This document shows positions 1-8,883 of a stretch of DNA of 64,000 nt, piece by piece (positions within the stretch are counted from its first letter, which is position 1; each line of letters begins with the position of its first letter). Under the pieces are notes generated by a model. That model was not told the DNA's origin. It made no database searches and saw nothing but the letters and a program-made list of their open reading frames with translations. A program made the position numbers and the translations under genes. The stretch covers positions 62,001 to 126,000 of the forward strand of contig CAZCUD010000004.1 in the NCBI GenBank assembly GCA_964501785.1. The letters run 5' to 3'. This DNA is from DATBSK01 sp964501785 (GTDB lineage: Bacteria > Actinomycetota > Acidimicrobiia > IMCC26256 > PALSA-555).

Positions 1-1
1 C

Positions 2-826
2 GTCGCCTGGGCGATCGGAGGGTACGACTCGCAGCGCCGGACGCGGGCCGATGGCACGGTGAGCGCCAGCTTCCACTTCGGGGCGAGACGGCTGGGATAC
101 CAGGCCGGGGAGGTCGAGTACGCCTCGTACTCGGCGACGACCGAGGCGTACGCGAAGCGCGCCACGCACCAGGACCTGAACGTGTCGGCCGCGAACCTCG
201 CCGCGCAGCTGCGCGACTACGCGCGGGAGCACCCGCTCCAGCCGATCGACCTCGTCGGTCACTCACAGGGAGGTGTCGTCATCTACCTCTTCCTGGCCGA
301 TCACTACGTCGGTCACGAGCACGAGTACCCGCGTGTCGAGAACGTCGTGACCTACGCATCGCCGCTCGAAGGCACCCCGCTCGCCGACGTGCAGCAGGGC
401 GCGAGTGACACGCCGATCGAATCGCTCGCCGGTGAGCACGACTTCGATGCTCCTTCGCTGCGGCAGCTGCAAGAGAAGTCGAACCTCATCGAGCATCTCG
501 CAGACGCGCGATACCCGCGCAACGTCCGCTACCTCTCGCTCGCCGGATCCGAGGATGCGGTCGTTCCGTCGACGAGCTCCGACCCACCGATGGGCACCAA
601 GTACACGCTCCCCGTCGGTGCGACCGGGCTGCCCGACGACCACTCCGAGATCCTCCGGGACGACGACGCGCTCAGTGCGGCGCAAGCCCACCTCTCGGGA
701 GGATCGCCCGTCGACAGCTGCGGTCCGCTCGTCGGAGCCCAGGGAGGGCTGGAGACCGCTCTCGCACGTGGCGCGACCGCGGTGCTCGATGCAGCCAAGG
801 GTCCGGACGCGACGGTCCGGCAGTGA
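2..826 (+). CDS. alpha/beta hydrolase (lipase/esterase-like), 5' end missing
   Basis: The reading frame is open from the first bases of the window, so the N-terminus lies outside; a GTG at 59 is in frame but has no convincing ribosome site. The nucleophile elbow GHSQGG is encoded around 257-274, with the serine codon at 263-265. Further on, SEDAVVPS and DDHSEIL could supply the acidic residue and the histidine of the catalytic triad. The spacing fits a PGAP1/lipase-type hydrolase that releases acyl groups from a lipid or ester; the substrate cannot be told. The next gene starts 16 bases downstream and encodes an exported propeller, so the two may be co-transcribed. A signal peptide cannot be judged because the start is absent. 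Confidence 0.75.
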   Translation, partial: VAWAIGGYDSQRRTRADGTVSASFHFGARRLGYQAGEVEYASYSATTEAYAKRATHQDLNVSAANLAAQLRDYAREHPLQPIDLVGHSQGGVVIYLFLADHYVGHEHEYPRVENVVTYASPLEGTPLADVQQGASDTPIESLAGEHDFDAPSLRQLQEKSNLIEHLADARYPRNVRYLSLAGSEDAVVPSTSSDPPMGTKYTLPVGATGLPDDHSEILRDDDALSAAQAHLSGGSPVDSCGPLVGAQGGLETALARGATAVLDAAKGPDATVRQ

Positions 827-842
827 TCGAGGGAGGACGAGC

Positions 843-2051
843 ATGAGGAACGGTCGGCGCAGCATCCTCGTGGCAGCCGGAGTGGCAGTGGCCGCGGCGG
901 TCGTCGTGGGGTTGCCGAATCCCGCGTGGCGCTCGGCCGGGCTCGGCCATGCCGCCGACCGGTCGGCGCCGCGCCTCGATCTCGACTGGACCGCGTCCAC
1001 CGCGGGTGATCCCGAGACGCTGCTCGCCGACGAGGAGGGCGCGGTCGTGATCGCTCGCGACGGGGAGGTCACCGCACTCGATCGTCAGGGTGATCCGGTC
1101 TGGGCCGCGGACGTCGCACACGACGACGAGATCTTCTTCCACGATCTCCCGTCGATCGGTGCCGGTCTCGTCGTCGTCCCGGTCGACGAGCAGCGTGCCG
1201 TCGTGCTGGATCGTGCGAACGGCACCGAGCGGTGGCGCGCACCACACGACGGCGTGACGTCGACAGGCGTCGGGTCGGCGTCGGACGGTACGCCGATCGT
1301 CGCCCTGGTGGATCGGGCCGGGACGCTGCTCGTGCTCGACGGCCATTCCGGGGCTTCCCGCTGGAGTGCGCAGCTGCCGGTCTTCAATGGAGACCAGCTC
1401 GCGCATCTGTGGATCGACGCCGACCGAGTGCTCGTGCAGTGGACACCAACCGACCGGGGTGCGCGGTTCGCCGCCTTCGAGGCGCTCACGGGGCGACCCG
1501 CGTGGGAGCGCGACCTGCCCGCGGCGTCACTGCCGTCCGTCGTCTCCGACGCGGTGCTCTTCGCGGAGAGCACGTACACGGGGAACGAGCCGTCCGGTGC
1601 GCGTGCCCAGGCGCTCGACCTGGCCAGTGGCGAGGTGCGCTGGGCGACCGACTTCCCGACGCGCAGCCTCTACGCGACGCCGTTCGAGTCTGCGACCGAC
1701 GGCGACGCCTTCGCGATCGTCGACCTCCACGGGCGAGTGCGGCTCTACGCGGTGGAGGACGGTGCGATGCGATGGAGCCATGCCACGCGGCGAAAGCAGT
1801 ACGAGGCCGATCTCCGCATCGCCGGTGACGTCGTCGCGATGAGCACGTACGGCACCGGGCTCGTCGCGTTGTCGACGTCGACCGGTCGACCGGTCAGCAC
1901 CGAGCCGGTCGGTCGTGTCCAGCTCGGCACGACCATCGACGCGACAGCAGCGGCGGGCGATCGGCTCTACCTCCTGGTCTCCGAGAACGGCCCGGTACCA
2001 CGAGGAGGCGAGGTCTGGTCCTTCCGGGCCGGCCGCTCAGGGCCGTCCTGA
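843..2051 (+). CDS. exported PQQ-like beta-propeller protein
   Basis: 402 residues. The ATG at 843 follows a GGGAGGA ribosome site. The N-terminus is a basic stretch followed by an Ala/Val-rich hydrophobic segment (about residues 8-26), a signal peptide or anchor. The rest repeats the tryptophan-containing blade motif of PQQ-like propellers (for example GTERWRAP, GASRWSAQ, GRPAWERD, GEVRWATD, GAMRWSHA). This fold is usually a binding or scaffold domain, or holds a quinone in dehydrogenases; no dehydrogenase catalytic motif is recognised here. It sits just behind the hydrolase and ends about 150 bases before rpsB. The function is unknown. Confidence 0.75.
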   Translation: MRNGRRSILVAAGVAVAAAVVVGLPNPAWRSAGLGHAADRSAPRLDLDWTASTAGDPETLLADEEGAVVIARDGEVTALDRQGDPVWAADVAHDDEIFFHDLPSIGAGLVVVPVDEQRAVVLDRANGTERWRAPHDGVTSTGVGSASDGTPIVALVDRAGTLLVLDGHSGASRWSAQLPVFNGDQLAHLWIDADRVLVQWTPTDRGARFAAFEALTGRPAWERDLPAASLPSVVSDAVLFAESTYTGNEPSGARAQALDLASGEVRWATDFPTRSLYATPFESATDGDAFAIVDLHGRVRLYAVEDGAMRWSHATRRKQYEADLRIAGDVVAMSTYGTGLVALSTSTGRPVSTEPVGRVQLGTTIDATAAAGDRLYLLVSENGPVPRGGEVWSFRAGRSGPS

Positions 2052-2205
2052 CACCTCCCACTACACTGGCCCCTCGACCCGAGGCGTGCCTCGGGATCTC
2101 ACAGGCCCGCATCCCCTGCGCCGACGTAGGGGTGACCCGGTGGCGATCCTCTCCACGGAGACGACTCGTCGACAGCGGGCCGACGGACAACCGAGGAGAC
2201 CCATC
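2052..2205 (+). promoter_or_regulatory. rpsB leader region with two stem-loops
   Basis: Two clear inverted repeats lie here: CCCGAGG/CCTCGGG (2078-2095, 4-base loop) and CCCCT/AGGGG (2113-2132, 10-base loop). TACACT at 2062-2067 could be a -10 box. Neither hairpin is followed by a T run, so they look more like leader structure than terminators. Ribosomal protein S2 is known to autoregulate rpsB-tsf in other bacteria; whether this leader does so is an inference. Confidence 0.4.
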
Positions 2206-3192
2206 GTGGCTGTCGTCACCATGAAGCAGCTGCTGGAGGCCGGCGTGCACTTCGGCCACCAGACGCGCCGTTGGAACCCGAAGATGCGTCGTTTCATCTT
2301 CGGTGAGCGCAACGGCATCTACATCATCGACCTCCAGCAGACGCTGGAGCGGATCGACACCGCCTATCGCTTCGTCCGCAAGACGGTGGAGGACGGCGGC
2401 ACGGTGCTGTTCGTCGGCACCAAGAAGCAGGCCCAGGAGCCGATTCAGCGCGAGGCGCAGCGCTCCAACATGCCCTACGTCAACTTCCGTTGGCTCGGCG
2501 GCATGCTCACCAACTTCCAGACCGTCCACAAGCGCGTCGCGAAGCTCGGCGACCTCCAGCGGATGGTCGACACCGGCGAGACCGAGCAGATGATCAAGAA
2601 GGAAGGCCTCAAGGTGAAGCGCGAGCGCGACAAGCTCGAGCGCAACCTGGGTGGCATCCGACGCATGGAGAAGCTGCCGAACGCGATCTTCGTGATCGAC
2701 ACGAAGAAGGAGCACATCGCCGTGACCGAGGCCAACCGCCTCGGCATCCCGGTGATCGCGGTGGTCGACACCAACTGCGACCCCGACGTCATCGACTACG
2801 TCATCCCCGGCAACGACGACGCGATCCGCTCCGCGAACCTGATGAGCCGAATCGTCGCCGACGCGGTGGAGGAGGGTCGCTACCTCGCGAAGAAGAAGGG
2901 CAAGGTGCTTCCCGAGCCGGCCGAGGAGAAGCCGGCGGTTCCGGTCGATCCCGAGGAGGCGAAGCGCAAGGCCGAGGCGCAGCAGCTTGCGCGCAACGAG
3001 GCCGCGAAGGCCGCGCGCGAGCGCGAAGCGCGCCTGGCGGCCGCGAAGACCGAGAAGGCCGACGAGCCCGAGGCCGAGGAGCCGAAGGCCGACGAGGCGA
3101 GCGAAGCACCGGCCGCGAGCGCCGACGCCACCCCCGAGGCGTCGGACGACCCGGGCCGGACGGAAGTCCAGGAGAGCGATACCAATGGCTGA
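2206..3192 (+). CDS. rpsB: 30S ribosomal protein S2
   Basis: 328 residues. Structural protein of the small ribosomal subunit. The GTG at 2206, preceded by GAGGAG, gives the typical start MAVVTMKQLLEAGVHFGH. The conserved segments RWNPKM, GIYIIDLQQT and RWLGGMLTNF follow. The core ends near residue 230. After it comes a tail of roughly 90 residues rich in Ala, Glu and Lys, longer than in E. coli; such charged tails are common in actinobacterial S2. The last eight bases overlap the start of tsf, as expected for the conserved rpsB-tsf operon. Confidence 0.97.
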   Translation: MAVVTMKQLLEAGVHFGHQTRRWNPKMRRFIFGERNGIYIIDLQQTLERIDTAYRFVRKTVEDGGTVLFVGTKKQAQEPIQREAQRSNMPYVNFRWLGGMLTNFQTVHKRVAKLGDLQRMVDTGETEQMIKKEGLKVKRERDKLERNLGGIRRMEKLPNAIFVIDTKKEHIAVTEANRLGIPVIAVVDTNCDPDVIDYVIPGNDDAIRSANLMSRIVADAVEEGRYLAKKKGKVLPEPAEEKPAVPVDPEEAKRKAEAQQLARNEAAKAAREREARLAAAKTEKADEPEAEEPKADEASEAPAASADATPEASDDPGRTEVQESDTNG

Positions 3193-4027
3193 CTTCACCG
3201 CGGCCGACGTGGCGGCACTGCGCAAGGCCACCGGCGCCGGGATGATGGACTGCAAGCAGGCCCTCACCGAGACCGACGGCGACGTCGAGGCCGCCAAGGA
3301 GTGGCTGCGCAAGAAGGGCCTCGCCGGTGCGAGCAAGCGTGCCGGTCGTGCGGCCGAGGAGGGTGCCGTCGAGGTGCTCGTCGACGGGGGCGTGGGTGCC
3401 CTCGTCGAGCTCACCGCCGAGACCGACTTCGTGTCGAAGGGCGCCGAGTTCACCGACACGGTGCGCCGGCTCGCGGAGCTCGCGCTCGCGCAGGGCAAGG
3501 ACGAGCTGGCCCAGCTCGAGTTCGAGGGCACGACCGTCGGCGAGCACGTCGCCCAGATGGCCGCGCGCCTCGGTGAGAACGTCGCGATCGGCCGCGTCTT
3601 CGTCCTCGAGACGACCGACGGGGTCCTCGACTCCTACAAGCACGTCCAGAACGACCGCGGCACGATCGGCGTGCTCGTCGAGGTCGCGGGCGCCGGTGAC
3701 GAGGCGAAGGCGCGTGAGGTCGCGCACGACCTGGCGCTGCACATCGCGTCGGCCGCGCCGCGCTGGCTCTCCCGTGACGACGTCCCCGCCGACGTCGTCG
3801 AGAAGGAGCGCGCGGTGCTCGAAGAGCTGACCCGCAACGAGGGCAAGCCCGAGAGCGCGATGGAGAAGATCGTCGAGGGTCGCCTCAACGGCTTCTACAA
3901 GGAGAACTGCCTCCTCGAGCAGGGCTTCGTGAAGGAGCCCAAGACGCCGGTCTCGAAGATCGTCGCGGCCCTGGGTGACAAGGCCGAGGTCCGACGCTTC
4001 GTACGGGTGAAGGTCGGCGAGGAGTAG
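3185..4027 (+). CDS. tsf: translation elongation factor Ts
   Basis: 280 residues, full length for the family. It is the guanine-nucleotide exchange factor that recycles EF-Tu. The N-terminal UBA-like domain (MADFTAADVAALRKATGAGMM) and the signature TDFVS are intact. The ATG at 3185 overlaps the end of rpsB by eight bases, so the two are translationally coupled. The operon partner pyrH is displaced by an antisense multicopper oxidase gene that ends 13 bases after this stop codon. Confidence 0.97.
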   Translation: MADFTAADVAALRKATGAGMMDCKQALTETDGDVEAAKEWLRKKGLAGASKRAGRAAEEGAVEVLVDGGVGALVELTAETDFVSKGAEFTDTVRRLAELALAQGKDELAQLEFEGTTVGEHVAQMAARLGENVAIGRVFVLETTDGVLDSYKHVQNDRGTIGVLVEVAGAGDEAKAREVAHDLALHIASAAPRWLSRDDVPADVVEKERAVLEELTRNEGKPESAMEKIVEGRLNGFYKENCLLEQGFVKEPKTPVSKIVAALGDKAEVRRFVRVKVGEE

Positions 4028-4040
4028 CGCACCGCGCGCG

Positions 4041-5390
4041 CTACTGCACGACGAAGGTCGTCACCATCCCGAACATGCCGTCCTCGCGCTCGGCGTGGTT
4101 GAGGATGTGGCAGTGCCACGCCCACACGCCCGGGCTGGTCGCCTGCACGAGCACGGTGTAGCGCTCACCGGGCGCGACGTTGACGGTGTCGGCGCGGTAG
4201 GGCTGGGGAACCGCGAAGCCGTCCTTGGCGATCACGAGCTGGGGGAGTCCGTGCAGGTGCATCGGGTGCACCTGCAGGCCCTCGTTCATGTAGTGGATCT
4301 CGACCCACTCGCCCTGGCCGGCGATCACCGGTGCGGTCGCCGGGAACGACTTGCCGTTGAGCGAGAAGCCGATGACGCCCGCGTCGTTGAGCACCATCGG
4401 CACCTCCTGCGACACCGTCACACCGTCGGGCACCGGCTGGTCGCCGACGATGAACGCGCCGAGCAGGCCGTCGGGGACCTGGCGCTCCGCGTGGTGGTGC
4501 GAGTGGTACATCCCCACCGCCGGTCCGACCGCCACGAACTCGTAGGTGAAGTCGTCACCGGGCTTCACCGGATCCTGGGTCACGTAGGGGACCCCGTCCA
4601 TCGCGTTGGGGGTCTCGATCCCGTGGAGGTGCACCGCCGTCGACTGCGGCAGCTCGTTGTGCAGGACGATCTGCACGTTGTCGCCGGGCTGCACGCGGAT
4701 CGTCGGGCCGGGCACGGTGCCGTTGTACGCCCAGGCCTGCACCACCTTGCCCGGCTCGACCTCCCAGTCGACGATCGAGGCGGTGAGCTCGAACTGCTTC
4801 GTGCCGTCCGCGAGCACGGTCGGCTCCATCGGCGCGGCGCCGACGCCCTCGGTGTTCGGCCCGCCCTCGAGCTGGGCGACGTACGCGTCGACCGGCTGCT
4901 TCTGGAGCTCGTCGAGCGCGTCGTTCTGCTTCGCGAGCGCCGCGTCCGAGCCGTGCCCACCGTGCCCGCCGCCGTCACCGACGGTGAGCGTGCCCGTCAT
5001 CCCGGCGCCCTTGTGGCCGCTGATCTCGCAGAACATCTCGTAGGTGCCGGGCTCGAGCCCCGACACGTCGAGCGACTCGGCGCCGCCGGGGTCGATGTCG
5101 GACGTCCTCGCGTCGGTCCCCGTGATCACCAGGTTGTGCACCACCTGGCCCGCGTTGCGCACCACGAGGGAACCGCCCTCGGGAACCTCTGCCATCGAGG
5201 GATCGATCGCGAACTCGGTGAGCGTCACCTGCGCGCCGGTACCGCCGAGCGCGGCCTGCTCCTCCGCGTCCTCGCTCTTGACGAGCGCGGTCCCGGCGAC
5301 GATCAGGGCCGCGAACGCGAACACTGCGGTGAGCAGCGTGAACGTGGTCGTGGCCAGGCCGAAGCCCCGGTCGTCGGCGCGCGAGCGCAT
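4041..5390 (-). CDS. multicopper oxidase with fused N-terminal cupredoxin domain
   Basis: 449 residues; ATG at 5390 behind GGAAGGGA. Residues 14-37 form a membrane anchor or uncleaved signal. Residues 50-138 are a plastocyanin-like domain with type-1 copper ligands H85, C121, H126 and M131. Two multicopper-oxidase domains follow with the four classical motifs: HLHG (254-257), HSHHH (296-300), HPMHLHG (375-381) and HCHILNH...M (426-439). The first oxidase domain lacks a type-1 Cys, so its layout resembles two-domain laccases rather than NirK nitrite reductase. It probably oxidises a phenolic, metal or electron-carrier substrate outside the membrane with O2 as acceptor; the extra cupredoxin could feed electrons in. 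It lies antisense between tsf and pyrH. Confidence 0.85.
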   Translation of the reverse strand: MRSRADDRGFGLATTTFTLLTAVFAFAALIVAGTALVKSEDAEEQAALGGTGAQVTLTEFAIDPSMAEVPEGGSLVVRNAGQVVHNLVITGTDARTSDIDPGGAESLDVSGLEPGTYEMFCEISGHKGAGMTGTLTVGDGGGHGGHGSDAALAKQNDALDELQKQPVDAYVAQLEGGPNTEGVGAAPMEPTVLADGTKQFELTASIVDWEVEPGKVVQAWAYNGTVPGPTIRVQPGDNVQIVLHNELPQSTAVHLHGIETPNAMDGVPYVTQDPVKPGDDFTYEFVAVGPAVGMYHSHHHAERQVPDGLLGAFIVGDQPVPDGVTVSQEVPMVLNDAGVIGFSLNGKSFPATAPVIAGQGEWVEIHYMNEGLQVHPMHLHGLPQLVIAKDGFAVPQPYRADTVNVAPGERYTVLVQATSPGVWAWHCHILNHAEREDGMFGMVTTFVVQ

Positions 5391-5569
5391 CTGGGTCCCT
5401 TCCGTCGCGGACGGTGTGGTTGGGAGCGTGCGCCGCTCACATGGTGCGGCACAGGGCCACAGGTCGGGACGTGCTCGGGACCTTCGGCCCGCCGCCGGTC
5501 GGGGATCCAGCTGTGGTCGGGGGATAGGGTGACCGCCCGGGCGGAAGATCGGCAACGGACGGAGCGTGG
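5391..5569. promoter_or_regulatory. divergent intergenic region between multicopper oxidase and pyrH
   Basis: Both flanking genes point away from this 179-base region, so it must hold both promoters. On the plus strand TAGGGT at 5525-5530 is a plausible -10 box about 40 bases before pyrH. No clear -35 box and no confident minus-strand promoter could be picked out. Confidence 0.4.
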
Positions 5570-6301
5570 ATGCCCGGGAGTCGCTACAGCCGAGTCGTGC
5601 TGAAGCTGTCGGGTGAGGCGTTCGCCGACACGTCCATCGGGTACGGCATCGATGCCGTCGTCGTGCAGCGGATCGCCGACGAGGTGGCGAGTGCGCGGGA
5701 CGAGCTCGGCGTCGAGATCGCCGTCGTCGTCGGTGGCGGCAACATCTGGCGGGGCATGAGCGGCGCGACGCGGGGCATGGACCGCGCCCGTGCCGACTAC
5801 ATGGGGATGCTGGCGACCGTCATCAACGCGCTCGCGCTCCAGGACGCGCTCGAAGCCGTCGACCAGCCGACGCGTGTGCAGACGGCGATCAGCATGTCCC
5901 AGGTCGCCGAGCCGTTCATCCCGCGGCGTGCGATCCGGCACCTCGAGAAGGGCCGGATCGTGGTCTTCGCCGCCGGGACCGGCAACCCCTACTTCACCAC
6001 CGACACGACCGCTGCCCTGCGCGCGGCCGAGATCGGTGCCGAGGCGATCCTCAAGGGCACGCACTCGGGCGTCGACGGCGTGTACTCCGCCGACCCCCGG
6101 CTGGAGCCCGACGCCGTGAAGCTGACCGAGGTCAGCCACTTCGAGGTGCTCAACCGCCGGCTCCAGGTGATGGACTCCACGGCCATCACGTTCTGCATGG
6201 ACAACCGCCTGCCGATCATCGTCTTCGACGTCATGGAGCCCGGGAACATCCGCCGTGCTCTCGTCGGCGAGCCGATCGGCACCCTCGTGAGCACGGCATG
6301 A
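5570..6301 (+). CDS. pyrH: UMP kinase
   Basis: 243 residues, typical length. Phosphorylates UMP to UDP in pyrimidine nucleotide synthesis; bacterial UMP kinases are hexamers of the amino-acid-kinase fold. Visible motifs are KLSGEAF near the start, VVGGGNIWRG for phosphate binding and GTGNPYFTTDT for nucleotide binding. GGAG lies shortly upstream of the ATG. It is followed after 46 bases by frr, the usual neighbour, but is separated from tsf by the antisense oxidase, so it needs its own promoter. Confidence 0.96.
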   Translation: MPGSRYSRVVLKLSGEAFADTSIGYGIDAVVVQRIADEVASARDELGVEIAVVVGGGNIWRGMSGATRGMDRARADYMGMLATVINALALQDALEAVDQPTRVQTAISMSQVAEPFIPRRAIRHLEKGRIVVFAAGTGNPYFTTDTTAALRAAEIGAEAILKGTHSGVDGVYSADPRLEPDAVKLTEVSHFEVLNRRLQVMDSTAITFCMDNRLPIIVFDVMEPGNIRRALVGEPIGTLVSTA

Positions 6302-6347
6302 GCACCCGACCCGGATCGAGCGCAGCCGGATGGGGCAGACTCGCTCC

Positions 6348-6920
6348 ATGAGCGAGATGAGCGAACTCGTCGTCGAGGAGACGCACGAGAAGATGCGCAA
6401 GGCGATCGAGCACCTGAAGGGTGAGTTCGCGGGCGTGCGCACCGGGCGGGCGAGCTCGGGGCTCGTCGAGAAGCTGCCGGTCGAGTACTACGGCTCGACG
6501 GTCCCGCTCCAGCAGATCGCCGGCTTCAGCGTGCCCGAGCCGCGGATGCTCGTGATCTCGCCGTACGACAAGAGCCCCGAGGCGATCAAGGCGATCGAGA
6601 AGGCCATCCAGGGCTCCGACCTCGGCGTCACGCCGAGCAACGACGGCGCGGTGATCCGGCTCGCCTTCCCGCAGCTCACCGAGGAGCGGCGCAAGGAGCT
6701 CGTGAAGGTCGTCAAGAAGCGTGCCGAGGACGGCCGGGTCGCGGTGCGCAACATCCGCCGCGACGCCCGCCACGACCTCGAGGGTCTCAAGAAGGACGGG
6801 GACATCTCCGAGGACGACCTCACGCGGGTCGAGAAGGACCTCGAGAAGCACACCCATGACGTGATCGCCGAGATGGACACGCTCCTCGGCCACAAGGAGC
6901 AGGAGCTCCTCGAGGTCTAG
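6348..6920 (+). CDS. frr: ribosome recycling factor
   Basis: 190 residues from this ATG. Splits the post-termination ribosome together with EF-G. The family signature is clear: VRTGRAS, LVEKLPVEYYGS, PLQQIA and the C-terminal charged three-helix bundle. Three in-frame ATGs (6330, 6348, 6357) compete. 6348 is preferred because it gives the family's usual length and the purine-rich GGGGCAG lies a suitable distance upstream. Its last 25 bases, including the stop codon, are repeated 63 bases downstream. Confidence 0.95.
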   Translation: MSEMSELVVEETHEKMRKAIEHLKGEFAGVRTGRASSGLVEKLPVEYYGSTVPLQQIAGFSVPEPRMLVISPYDKSPEAIKAIEKAIQGSDLGVTPSNDGAVIRLAFPQLTEERRKELVKVVKKRAEDGRVAVRNIRRDARHDLEGLKKDGDISEDDLTRVEKDLEKHTHDVIAEMDTLLGHKEQELLEV

Positions 6921-6987
6921 GAGCTCGTCGAGGTCTTGAGCGTCCACGCCCGGATCTTGGAGCAGGAGCTCCTCGAGGTCTAGGAGC
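6896..6987. repeat. 29-bp direct repeat of the frr 3' end
   Basis: Positions 6896-6924 and 6959-6987 are identical (29 bases, offset 63). The first copy contains the last codons and stop of frr; the second is a non-coding duplicate that ends eight bases before the stop codon of the convergent dehydrogenase. The arms contain GAGCTC and CTCGAG palindromes, so each copy can also fold. It looks like a small tandem duplication followed by divergence of the spacer. Confidence 0.85.
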
Positions 6988-6994
6988 AGGCGCT

Positions 6995-7921
6995 CTAGGA
7001 GTCGGGCAGCGAGACGCCCGTCAGCCGCTCCGACAGCTCCCAGAGGCGCGCCGCGGCCTCCGGGTCGCGCGCCCAGGGCGCGTGCGCGTCGCTCACGTGG
7101 CAGTCCTCGAGGTACGTCCCGCCCTGCCCGTCGAGCTCGCTCGCGGTCGCGGCCCAGACGGTCGTCGCCGCGCCCGCCTCGACCGACTTCATCGCCGGCA
7201 GCGCGCCGTCTGCCTTCGCGACGAGATCGTCGATGTCGGTCGGCGTCAGGTGGCGTCCGAGCTCGGTCATGATCATCCCGGGGTGCACCGCGTACGCGTG
7301 CACGCCGCGCGGCCCGAGCCGACGCTCGAGCTCGACGGTGAAGAGGATGTTGGCCGTCTTCGACTGCCCGTATGCCTCCCACTTGTCGTAGGGGCGTCGC
7401 TCGTAGCCCGGGTCGTCCCAGATCACGTCGGACGCGACATGGCCGGCCGAGGTGAGGTTCACGACCCGCGCCGGCGCGGCGCGCGTCAGGGCATCGGCGA
7501 GCAGCAGCGTCAGCGCGAAGTGGCCGAGGTGGTTGGTGCCGAGCTGGAGCTCGAAGCCGTCGCTCGTCCTCCCGAAGGGCGTCGCCATGACGCCCGCGTT
7601 GTTGATCAGGAGGTCACAGGTGTCGTGCGTCGCCAGGAACCCGTCGGCGAACGCGTGGACGCTCGCGAGCGATGCGAGGTCGAGCGACGCGAGCTCGATC
7701 GATGCGCCCGGCACGGCCGAGGTCACGAAGTCGACCGCGGCCGCGCCCTTCGGCTCGTCCCGCACCGGGAGCACGATCTCGGCGCCGTGCGCGGCGAGCG
7801 CCCGGGCGGTCTCACGGCCCAGCCCGGCGGCGCCCCCGGTGACGATCGCCCGTTGGCCGGTCAGGTCGACCCCCGCGAGCACCTCGTCGGTCGTGGTGGT
7901 CGCGCCGTCGGCAGTGGTCAT
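6995..7921 (-). CDS. short-chain dehydrogenase/reductase (retinol dehydrogenase/WWOX-like)
   Basis: 308 residues. NAD(P)-dependent oxidoreductase with the complete classical SDR set: TGGAAGLG for cofactor binding (28-35), NNAG (107-110), catalytic Ser158 and YGQSK (Y184, K188). The long C-terminal part and the ELQLGTNHLGHF segment resemble the retinol-dehydrogenase/WWOX branch. It is last in a minus-strand run of P450, LLM oxidoreductase and three SDRs, which probably act on one hydrophobic substrate such as a steroid or terpenoid; that substrate is a guess. Confidence 0.85.
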   Translation of the reverse strand: MTTADGATTTTDEVLAGVDLTGQRAIVTGGAAGLGRETARALAAHGAEIVLPVRDEPKGAAAVDFVTSAVPGASIELASLDLASLASVHAFADGFLATHDTCDLLINNAGVMATPFGRTSDGFELQLGTNHLGHFALTLLLADALTRAAPARVVNLTSAGHVASDVIWDDPGYERRPYDKWEAYGQSKTANILFTVELERRLGPRGVHAYAVHPGMIMTELGRHLTPTDIDDLVAKADGALPAMKSVEAGAATTVWAATASELDGQGGTYLEDCHVSDAHAPWARDPEAAARLWELSERLTGVSLPDS

Positions 7922-7963
7922 CGGTCGGTGCTCCTCGCGGTCGTCTCGTCGAGCCGGTGACCG

Positions 7964-8872
7964 TCAGCCGCCGAAGGACTCGACCTCCTTCCAGAACTCG
8001 GGGACGTCGTCGCCTTCGCCGATCATGTCGGCCACCCCTCGTACCACCGGCGGCACGTTCCCGTCGACGTCGGTGAACCCGTAGTCGAGCGCGAGCTGAG
8101 CGGGGACGAGCGCGGTGCCGGTGTGCCGGAGCACCTCGGGGTCGGTCGCGAGCGCGACGACGGCGCGACCGGTGAACCGCGGCCACTCCGCGAAGCCGAG
8201 GTCGAGGCCGTGCACCTCGACGCGCCCGTCGGGCAGCTCCGTCGCCTGGGCCATCAGGTGCTCGGTCTTCACCAGGCCCGGCCACAGCGACACCACGGTC
8301 ACGCCGTGCGGCTTCAGCTCCAGCGCGCTGTCGTGGGTGAGCTTGTCGACGCCGGCCTTGGCGACCCCGTACGGCACCGACAGCAGGTACTCGACCGCGC
8401 CGTGCGACGAGATGTTGACGATCAGGCCCTCGCCCTGGGCCACCATCGTCGGTGCGGCGAGCTGGCTGCACACGAAGTTGGAGCGCAGCCCGACGTCCAT
8501 CGAGTCGTCCCACAGCTGGCGGGGGAGCTCCCAGAAGCTGGTGCCGATCGCCTCCGCGAACTCGGGCGTGCCGCACGCGTTGTTGACGAGGATGTCGAGG
8601 CGCCCCTGCTCCTCGGCGATCCGGGCGAACACCGCCTCGGTCTCGGCGTCATCGCTGTGGTTGCACTGGAGCGCGATCGCGGTCCCACCGAGCGCCTCGA
8701 CGTCGGAGACGGTCTCGGGCAGCGTGCCGATGACGTCGCCCGTCGGCTGCACCGTCCGTGCGGTGCAGTACACGGTCGCGCCGGCGGCTCCGAGCTCCAG
8801 CGCGACCCCCTTGCCGATCCCGCGGCTCGCCCCGGTCACGAGTGCGACGCGTCCCTGCAGTGATCCGCTCAT
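7964..8872 (-). CDS. short-chain dehydrogenase/reductase (DHRS1-like)
   Basis: 302 residues. SDR-fold oxidoreductase with TGASRGIG (13-20), NNAC in place of NNAG (97-100), serines 155/156 and YGVAK (Y168, K172). The C-terminal extension of about 50 residues after the core, and the segment GTSFWELP, are reminiscent of DHRS1-like proteins. The gene lies 11 bases downstream of the next SDR gene and 42 bases upstream of another, so all three are probably one transcript. Confidence 0.85.
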   Translation of the reverse strand: MSGSLQGRVALVTGASRGIGKGVALELGAAGATVYCTARTVQPTGDVIGTLPETVSDVEALGGTAIALQCNHSDDAETEAVFARIAEEQGRLDILVNNACGTPEFAEAIGTSFWELPRQLWDDSMDVGLRSNFVCSQLAAPTMVAQGEGLIVNISSHGAVEYLLSVPYGVAKAGVDKLTHDSALELKPHGVTVVSLWPGLVKTEHLMAQATELPDGRVEVHGLDLGFAEWPRFTGRAVVALATDPEVLRHTGTALVPAQLALDYGFTDVDGNVPPVVRGVADMIGEGDDVPEFWKEVESFGG

Positions 8873-8883
8873 GTCCGTCCCCT

